The translations under genes were made by a program, and so were the position numbers. Positions 58,194 to 64,000 of a stretch of 64,000 nucleotides of DNA are shown piece after piece; the first letter of the stretch is position 1; the number at the start of each line of letters is the position of its first letter. The stretch comes from Chryseolinea serpens. Lineage in GTDB: Bacteria > Bacteroidota > Bacteroidia > Cytophagales > Cyclobacteriaceae. The stretch is taken from assembly GCF_900129725.1 (NCBI RefSeq), contig NZ_FQWQ01000002.1, positions 372,001-436,000 of the forward strand, given 5' to 3'. The notes below the pieces were generated by a model. The model had not been told where the DNA came from. It was given only the letters and a program-made list of their open reading frames with translations, and ran no database searches.

Positions 58194-60548
58194 TTAGAAT
58201 GTTTTACGCAATGTCACGCCATAGTTTCTTGGATCGCCCAGGTGGGTGGCGCCAAAATCGTAGGCATAGGCAATGTATTTTTGATCACCCAGGTTTCTTC
58301 CCCAGAACATGAGGTCGAACGAGTGGTAGGATGCGCCAGCACGGGCATTCAGCACACTGTATGACGATTGCGACACGGTGTTGCCCAGGTCAAAGTATTG
58401 TTTGCCCAGCGCCATCCATTCGCCCCGCACCAGGAGCTTTACCTCTCCGACAGCCAAGCCGTATTGAACAGCGGCCATCGACGTATAGGCCGGTGTGAAG
58501 ATCTGTTTATGGCCTGTCCAGTCCACTTCGTTGCCATTGGAGGCTACCTTCAGGTTGGTGTATTTCGCCTGGCTAATGCCCAGGTTGTATTCGATTTGCA
58601 AGCCTTTCACCGGCATGGTGGCCACGTGAAGGTCGATACCCTTGCTGGTGAGCGTGCCGGCATTCTTTGTTATGGTGATGGCTTCGGGCAACACGAGCGT
58701 GGGCACCTGTGCATCGGTCACATGAATGTAGAACAACGAGAGGTTGACTTGCAGACGGTTGTCAAAAAACACATTCTTCGTCCCTACCTCCACGTTGTCG
58801 CTGTACTCAGGTTTGTAGGAGTACAAGGGTGGCTGCGAAGGATCTGCCCCCAATTGCGTGAGACCGCCCGCGCGGTAGCCACGGCTGTAGGTGGCATACA
58901 ACGTATTGAACTCCGACGCATGGTAAGCAACGCTTGCCTTGGGCGAAACGGCGTGGAAGTTGGCCGTGGCGGTGGTGTCGGGTTGCGTCACAAATATCGG
59001 ATCGGGATCCGGATCGTGCTGGTATTCGCCTTTCACACTTTGCTTTTTGTGCTCGTAGTCGTAGCGAATGCCCAAGGTCACATCGAATTTGTCGAGGAAG
59101 GTGTACGTGCCTTGTCCGTAGAAAGCGATGCCACTGCCTGTACCGGTGCTGGTGTTGATGGTCGAGAAGTTTGTATCCGGCACTCCCATCAATCCTGCAT
59201 CCGCTCCAAAACGGGTGGCTTGCTTCACGGGGCTTTCCTGATGGAACATGTAGGTTCCCGCGGTCCACTTAAAGTTGGAAGCTGTGGCCGGCGACGAGAA
59301 TTTAAACTCTTGCGTCCATACCTTCACGTTGTTCCATTTGCTGCCGTAGTTGTTGATGATGGTGACGCCGTCGATGGGCGAAAAGTCGCCGTCGATGGGG
59401 TCTTTGTAGTAGCGGTAGTTGGTTTGATACGAGGTCTGCGATGTAAAGTTCATGCCACGACCGGCATAGCTCGCCACCAATGAACTGTTGAAGATGTTAT
59501 CCACCAACTGGGTGACCGCATTCTGGTTGACGCGGAACGGATTGGCGAAGGCTTCGTCTTTGCTGGAGGCCAGGGGGAACGTGCCGTTGTTCCGGTTCGC
59601 GTTGTGTTTCACATTCAAGGTGAGCGCCCAGGCGCGGGAGGCGTTGTAGCGCAGGTAATAATTTCCGGTGAGGCTGTGTTTTTTATCAAAATCGTTCTGA
59701 TAAAAATCATTCTGATAGAAGCCATTCATGCGATCATAAACGCCGGTGGCCCCGAGGTAAAGTTTGTTCTTCACCAGGGGCGTGCGGAAGCCCACCGCAT
59801 AGCGCTGCTGCCCGTAGTTACCGATGTTGATCTCACCAAAACCGCTGGTGACGTTCGTCGGTTTTTTGGTGATGATGTTGATGACACCGCCCATGGCGTT
59901 GCGACCATAGAGTGTGCTCTGAGGTCCGCTCAATACTTCAATGCGTTCTACGTCGAACAACTGCGCGATGTAAGTGTCCAGCCCAAACTGGTTCACCCCA
60001 TCGATATACGTGGCCACAGCCGGGTCGTAGGATGTGGAGGTGATGCCCCGGATGGAGGTCACGTTACGGCCGTCGCCGGGGTTGGCGGAGTACAGGTTGG
60101 GGACAATGGCGGTGATGTCTTTGCTGTTCCACAACCGGTATTGTTCCACTTGGCGTGAGGAGATGGCGTTGACGGTGAAGGGCACTTTCTGGAGGTTCTC
60201 TTCTTTTTTATCGGCGGTCACCACAACAGCATCCAGTTCGGTGGCCGATTCCTGGAGGGCAATGGCCAGCGATTCGTTGCTGCCCTCGCCCACCGTGATG
60301 GTGCGCTCCTGGGTGGCATAGCCGATCGCGGAAACCTGGATCTTATAGGTGCCGGCGGGCAGATTACCCAGGGCGAAGGCCCCGTCGGCATCGGTGGAAG
60401 CCCCTACGTTTGTATTGAGGACATACACGGTTACGCCCGGAATGGGTTGGTCATTTGCGCCGGTCACTTTGCCGGACAACGCTGTGGTCTGACCCCAAGC
60501 CGCTACGCATGTCATCAAAGGGATCAGTAAAAAAATAATTCTGGTCAT
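58194..60548 (-). CDS. TonB-dependent outer-membrane receptor
   Basis: The 784-residue protein has a signal peptide (MTRIIFLLIPLMTCVAAWGQ), a CarboxypepD_reg-like domain (TALSGKVTGANDQPIPGVTVYV ... YATQERTITV), a plug domain (DAVVVTADKKEENLQKVPFTVNAIS; VTSIRGITS; VERIEVLSGPQSTLYGRNAMGGVINIITKKP) and a 22-strand barrel with the closing RNYGVTLRKTF. It imports a substrate too large or scarce for porins, powered by TonB. No SusD partner or siderophore gene is near, and the plug resembles catecholate/iron-complex receptors. A two-component kinase gene follows upstream on the same strand, so regulation by it is possible. Confidence 0.92.
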   Translation of the reverse strand: MTRIIFLLIPLMTCVAAWGQTTALSGKVTGANDQPIPGVTVYVLNTNVGASTDADGAFALGNLPAGTYKIQVSAIGYATQERTITVGEGSNESLAIALQESATELDAVVVTADKKEENLQKVPFTVNAISSRQVEQYRLWNSKDITAIVPNLYSANPGDGRNVTSIRGITSTSYDPAVATYIDGVNQFGLDTYIAQLFDVERIEVLSGPQSTLYGRNAMGGVINIITKKPTNVTSGFGEINIGNYGQQRYAVGFRTPLVKNKLYLGATGVYDRMNGFYQNDFYQNDFDKKHSLTGNYYLRYNASRAWALTLNVKHNANRNNGTFPLASSKDEAFANPFRVNQNAVTQLVDNIFNSSLVASYAGRGMNFTSQTSYQTNYRYYKDPIDGDFSPIDGVTIINNYGSKWNNVKVWTQEFKFSSPATASNFKWTAGTYMFHQESPVKQATRFGADAGLMGVPDTNFSTINTSTGTGSGIAFYGQGTYTFLDKFDVTLGIRYDYEHKKQSVKGEYQHDPDPDPIFVTQPDTTATANFHAVSPKASVAYHASEFNTLYATYSRGYRAGGLTQLGADPSQPPLYSYKPEYSDNVEVGTKNVFFDNRLQVNLSLFYIHVTDAQVPTLVLPEAITITKNAGTLTSKGIDLHVATMPVKGLQIEYNLGISQAKYTNLKVASNGNEVDWTGHKQIFTPAYTSMAAVQYGLAVGEVKLLVRGEWMALGKQYFDLGNTVSQSSYSVLNARAGASYHSFDLMFWGRNLGDQKYIAYAYDFGATHLGDPRNYGVTLRKTF

Positions 60549-60699
60549 GAAGAGTTGAGTTAGAAATCTGAAAAAGATTGCGGAAATCCGCCCATGAGGG
60601 CCTCATCCCCGGCAAACAGGGCGAAATTTATTGAAGATTTTCGACTTTTCAGGAAATACGCGTGAAAACACAGAAGGCAAATGCTCGTTAGGGAAAGCG

Positions 60700-62760
60700 T
60701 CAAAGTGCGCTTTCGGGGGGTACGCTGAAGGAGAATACGGAGCCTTTCCCCTCTTCACTCTCCACCCAGATCTGGCCGCCATTCTTCTCTACGAATTCCC
60801 GGCAAAGGATCAGCCCCAAGCCGGTCCCCTTTTCATCGGCCGTTCCTTTGGTGGAGTGCTTGGCCTCGATGCGGAAAAGTTTTTTCATCACTTCGGGGCT
60901 CATGCCCACGCCGTTGTCGGCAATGGCAATGACCACTCTCCCGTTTTGCCGCTGCAGGCGTGTGGTGATCTGCCCGCCTTCGCCCGTGAACTTGATGGCG
61001 TTGGAAATGAGGTTGCGCACTACGGTGTTGATGGAGTTCTTATGCGCCCGCACCATCCAGGCTCCCTCGCCGGCGTTGTTCAAGGTGATCTTTTTCTGTT
61101 GCGCCTGGGCCTTCAACAGCGCGCGATTCTCTTCTACCACCGCGTTCAGGTCGAACACTTCGGGTTTGAATTCGATGTTGCCGGTTTGCGACCGAGACCA
61201 TTCCAACAGATTTTCCAACAGGGCAAACAAGTTCTTCACCGACTTGTCGAGGTCTTTCGCCAGCATTTGTATTTCTTCTTTGCTGAGGCTGTCGGTGTGA
61301 TGCAACAAAAGGCCGGAGAACGACGTGAGCGAGTTCAAAGGTCCCTTCAGATCGTGACTGATGATGGAGAAGAATTTATCTTTCGTGGCGTTGAGTTCCT
61401 GCAATTTGAGATTTTGTTCGTTCACGGTGGCATGGGCCGCTTCCAGTATTTTGTTGGACCGTCGCTTCACTAAGTACAAGTACAGCACGAGTGCCGCCAC
61501 CACCACGGTTAACCCGACCAGCAGGAACAAAAAATTCTGCAGTTTCTTTTGGGTCCGCAACTCCTTTTCGCGCTGGAGGCGAAGCGTCTGCAGGTGGCCG
61601 ATCTGCGATTCCTTTTTTTCAATCTCGTAGCGGTTCTGGGTTTCCAACAACTGGTGCTCGTTCTTGTCGTTGTTCATAAACTCCTGGAGCAATTGCTGCT
61701 GGTCTTTGAATTCCCAGGCCTTCTTGTAGTCGCCGAGCTCTTTGAAAGAAGCACTGAGGTATTCGTAACTCTTCAAAGTTTGCGGTTGATCCTGCACTTC
61801 GCGGGCGGCGTCCAGTGCCAGTTGCAGATTGGCGATCGCGCGCGGGTAGTTCTTTTGCTGATAATACAATGCGCCGATGTTGTTGTACGAATCGGCGATC
61901 CCTTTTCTGTCCTTCAAGGCTTGCCGCACCTCCAGCGAAGCCACGTGATTGGCCATGGCTTTGTCGTTGTTCTTCATGAGGCGGTAAAGCTCTCCGATGT
62001 CATTTAACGAAAGCGCTTCGGCGGCCTTGTCGCGCACGGAGCGGCTGAGGGCCAGGGCTTGTTTGTGTGTGGTCAGGGCTTCGGTATATTTTCCTTCTTG
62101 TGTTTGCAGGTGAGCGATGTTGAAAAGCGCCGCGGCTTCGGTGTGCGGGTCATTGATCTCTTCTTTGAACGCCAACACTTCTTCGTAGTTGCGGAGGGCT
62201 GCATCGCGTTCGCCCTGCACGGCGCGGACCTGTCCCAGTTGATTCAGGATCGTCACATGGACGCGTGTGTTGCGCAGGGAACGATTGATCACCAGCGCGT
62301 TCTCCAGGGACTCCTCGCTTTTGTTGTAGTCGCCAATGTCGCTGAACACGCGGGCGATGGCCATGTAGGTAAAAACTTGTTTGCTGTTCAGTGCGAGGGA
62401 GTCTTCAATGGCCAGGGCGCGAATGAAGTAGTCCATGGCCTGCTCGCGGTTCTCGGTGCCCGTGAGGTGGAGCATGCCGATCTCCTTCAGCACCGCGGCC
62501 TCGGCTACTTTGTCATTTTTTGACACAGCGTCTTTCAGCACAGCTTGCTGTTTGACGAGCGCTTTGTCTACCGGGGCTTTCTTGCCTTCGAAAAAGCTTT
62601 CATACCACACGAGGTCAGGATCTTTCTCCGGCTGCGCCTGCAGCGACACCGAGATCAGTAGCATATATACGCCCAGAAAAAATTTGAGGCCTTGGTACAC
62701 GTATAAAGTTTTGTCAAAAGTGAGAAAAAAACGAGATGTTATTCGCGTGAAGTTGGCCAT
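60700..62760 (-). CDS. TPR-headed sensor histidine kinase, HisKA type
   Basis: The 686-residue protein has an export signal (GLKFFLGVYMLLISVSLQAQ), TPR repeats (residues about 75-345, e.g. DSYNNIGALYYQQKNYPRAIANLQLALDA), a coiled stalk, one membrane helix (NFLFLLVGLTVVVAALVLYLYLV, about 408-430), a HisKA domain with phospho-acceptor His near 468 (FFSIISHDLKGPLNSLTSFSGLL) and a HATPase domain (NLISNAIKFTGEGGQITTRL, ADNGVGMSPEVMKKLF, GTGLGLILCREFV). It differs from the LytS-type kinase at 5742 in its catalytic half. It has no adjoining regulator; the lone receiver at 58011 is the nearest. Confidence 0.95.
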   Translation of the reverse strand: MANFTRITSRFFLTFDKTLYVYQGLKFFLGVYMLLISVSLQAQPEKDPDLVWYESFFEGKKAPVDKALVKQQAVLKDAVSKNDKVAEAAVLKEIGMLHLTGTENREQAMDYFIRALAIEDSLALNSKQVFTYMAIARVFSDIGDYNKSEESLENALVINRSLRNTRVHVTILNQLGQVRAVQGERDAALRNYEEVLAFKEEINDPHTEAAALFNIAHLQTQEGKYTEALTTHKQALALSRSVRDKAAEALSLNDIGELYRLMKNNDKAMANHVASLEVRQALKDRKGIADSYNNIGALYYQQKNYPRAIANLQLALDAAREVQDQPQTLKSYEYLSASFKELGDYKKAWEFKDQQQLLQEFMNNDKNEHQLLETQNRYEIEKKESQIGHLQTLRLQREKELRTQKKLQNFLFLLVGLTVVVAALVLYLYLVKRRSNKILEAAHATVNEQNLKLQELNATKDKFFSIISHDLKGPLNSLTSFSGLLLHHTDSLSKEEIQMLAKDLDKSVKNLFALLENLLEWSRSQTGNIEFKPEVFDLNAVVEENRALLKAQAQQKKITLNNAGEGAWMVRAHKNSINTVVRNLISNAIKFTGEGGQITTRLQRQNGRVVIAIADNGVGMSPEVMKKLFRIEAKHSTKGTADEKGTGLGLILCREFVEKNGGQIWVESEEGKGSVFSFSVPPESAL

Positions 62761-62811
62761 AATCTTACATCGTGGCTGCTACCGGCACGGCCATACCGCG
62801 AAGGCGGTGTC

Positions 62812-62858
62812 AAAAAAAAATGCTTTCGCTCCCGTGAACCCGAGGCGCGAAAGCATTT
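62812..62858 (-). terminator. Intrinsic terminator of the GH43 gene
   Basis: AAATGCTTTCGC and GCGAAAGCATTT are exact 12-base arms around a 17-base loop, with nine A before the left arm giving a minus-strand T-run. It lies 15 bases past the GH43 stop. Confidence 0.88.
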
Positions 62859-62872
62859 CAAGGTCATCGACG

Positions 62873-63988
62873 TTATTCTTCTCTGTAGGCGTTGATGGTT
62901 TCGATGGTGCCGTCGGGACGGTATTGGAGGCGCGTCACTTTAACGCTCCGCAGATGTGTTTTTCCTTTCGACAAAATGCTGTCGTGGAAGAACAGATACC
63001 ACTGGCCCTTGTATTCCACGATGGAGTGGTGGTTCGTCCAGCCGATGACCGGTTTGAGGATCACGCCCTGGTAGGTGAACGGTCCATAGGGGCTGTCGCC
63101 AATGCCATAGGCGATGAAGTGGGTGTCGCCGGTGGAATAGGAGAAGTAGTATTTGCCGTTGTACTTGTGCATCCACGAGGCTTCAAAGAAGCGGCGGTCG
63201 TGGTCTTTGGCCAGGAGTGGTTTGCCGTCTTTGTCGATGACCTTGATCTCTTTTACGGGCTCGTCGAATTTGAGCATGTCCTTGCTCAGGCGCGCCATGC
63301 GGGGGCCGATGGCCGGCACATCGCCTTCCGGTTCTTTGCCCAGCGTATCGTATTTGCCCGTGATCCAACGCTGCAGCTGTCCTCCCCAGATCCCGCCAAA
63401 GTACATGTAGGACTTGCCATCGGTATCCTGAAAGACGGCCGGGTCGATGCTATAGCTTCCCGCGATTGGTTTAGGCTGGGCTGTGAACGGCCCCGCCGGC
63501 GATTTGCTGGTGGCCACGCCGATGTGGAACACGTCTTCTTTGTCCTTCACCGGAAAATACAAATAATAGGTACCCTTGCTGAAGGCGGCATCCGGCGCCC
63601 ACAATTGGCGGCCGGCCCAGGGAATGTTCTTGATGTCCAGCGCCACACCATGATCGGTCACCGGGCCACCCACGCTGTCCATGGACAGGATGTGGTAGTC
63701 GCGCATGTCGAAGTGGTCGCCGTTGTCGTTCTCGGGGATGCCGGCTTCGATGTCGTGTGAGGGGTAGATGTAGATCTTGTTGTCGAACACGTGCGCGGAG
63801 GGATCGGCTGTGTAGATGTCGGTAACCAAGGGTTCGGCGATGGATTTTGGGAAGTGTTCGGTGGAGTCCTTCTTCGGGGTGGTTTCGGTCTCTGTTTTTG
63901 TTTCGCCTTTCTTTTGACAGGCTCCGACTGCGAGCGCTACGATGGCGGCAAAAAGCAGGTGGGGTTTACAACAGATGTTTTTGGTCAT
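62873..63988 (-). CDS. GH43-family glycosidase lipoprotein
   Basis: The 371-residue protein has a lipoprotein signal (HLLFAAIVALAVGAC, Cys24) followed by a charged linker rich in Glu, Lys and Thr. The catalytic part is a five-bladed propeller: base Asp in YTADPSAHVFDNKIYIYPSHD, pKa-tuning Asp in GSYSIDPAVFQDTDGK, acid Glu in RFFEASWMHKYNGKYYFSY, plus WAPDAAF and the GWTNHHSIVEYKGQWYLFFHDS segment that carries the Ca-site His. It fits GH43 enzymes acting on arabinose- or xylose-containing glycans (arabinofuranosidase, xylosidase). The lipid anchor places it on the outer membrane or in the periplasm. A terminator follows. Confidence 0.94.
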   Translation of the reverse strand: MTKNICCKPHLLFAAIVALAVGACQKKGETKTETETTPKKDSTEHFPKSIAEPLVTDIYTADPSAHVFDNKIYIYPSHDIEAGIPENDNGDHFDMRDYHILSMDSVGGPVTDHGVALDIKNIPWAGRQLWAPDAAFSKGTYYLYFPVKDKEDVFHIGVATSKSPAGPFTAQPKPIAGSYSIDPAVFQDTDGKSYMYFGGIWGGQLQRWITGKYDTLGKEPEGDVPAIGPRMARLSKDMLKFDEPVKEIKVIDKDGKPLLAKDHDRRFFEASWMHKYNGKYYFSYSTGDTHFIAYGIGDSPYGPFTYQGVILKPVIGWTNHHSIVEYKGQWYLFFHDSILSKGKTHLRSVKVTRLQYRPDGTIETINAYREE

Positions 63989-64000
63989 GTCTGGGTTTGG

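Noticed and set aside
58368-59483. Plus-strand frame of about 370 codons opposite the TonB receptor
   Set aside because: It is complementary to the barrel domain and lacks any motif.

Overview
The window reads as chromosome of a free-living Bacteroidota member, most likely order Cytophagales (Chryseolinea/Ohtaekwangia-like; inferred from gene content, not from a search). The signs are a secreted giant with a gliding-motility/type IX secretion C-terminal domain, a FISUMP lipoprotein, TPR-headed sensor kinases, a PorE-like TPR/beta-propeller/OmpA protein, a SusC-like TonB receptor, a DUF3127 protein, and Bacteroidota-type promoters (-7 element TAnnTTTG). Coding density is high and most genes lie on the minus strand. 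I see no rRNA, CRISPR array, transposase, integrase or phage gene.

Left part (1-13.4 kb): a partial methanethiol S-methyltransferase, a small hypothetical protein, a FISUMP lipoprotein, a LytTR regulator with its TPR histidine kinase, a TPR lipoprotein, a repeat-rich T9SS-exported protein, a DUF1772 membrane protein, an alpha/beta-hydrolase lipoprotein and a ThuA-domain protein. A family of imperfect palindromes (core CAGAGTC-CCCG/CGGG-GACTCTG) is scattered between these genes.

Accessory stretch (13.4-21.2 kb): a three-gene HipB-HipS-HipT toxin-antitoxin module behind two AT-rich perfect palindromes, an ArsR regulator with an apparent one-base frameshift, an unrecognised AT-rich membrane protein, and several mosaic repeats derived from tRNA sequence. 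One of these is a nearly full-length tRNA-Cys copy whose anticodon has become CCA. An Ohr/alcohol-dehydrogenase pair with a divergent AraC regulator sits among them. A lipoprotein gene lies between the intact tRNA-Cys and a broken copy of its 3' end. This is the part of the window that looks rearranged.

Core and metabolic part (21.3-52 kb): rpsA; a TolC plus ABC ATPase operon without its permease; OmpA-like, aldo/keto reductase, a DNA ligase/exonuclease pair, histidine phosphatase; a TPR sensor head without kinase; small membrane proteins; a thioredoxin-like protein; a YkgJ protein; a class IV aminotransferase; an ArsR-controlled ene-reductase/DoxX unit; a PhrA/ModF-like twin ATPase; a TolB-like protein; an RhlE helicase; a small barrel protein whose start codon lies in a 17-bp inverted repeat; superoxide dismutase; DUF3127; tadA; aspS; and a Tat-exported flavin oxidoreductase next to a cytochrome c.

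Right part (52-64 kb): agmatinase-family enzyme, methyltransferase, D-aminoacylase-like amidohydrolase lacking the HxH metal motif, PorE-like protein, lone receiver, TonB receptor, TPR histidine kinase and a GH43 lipoprotein. The candidates most worth following are the split HipBST locus with its palindromes, the anticodon-altered tRNA-Cys copy and its mosaic relatives, the 17-bp inverted repeat over a start codon, and the overlapping divergent promoter of the ADH/AraC pair.
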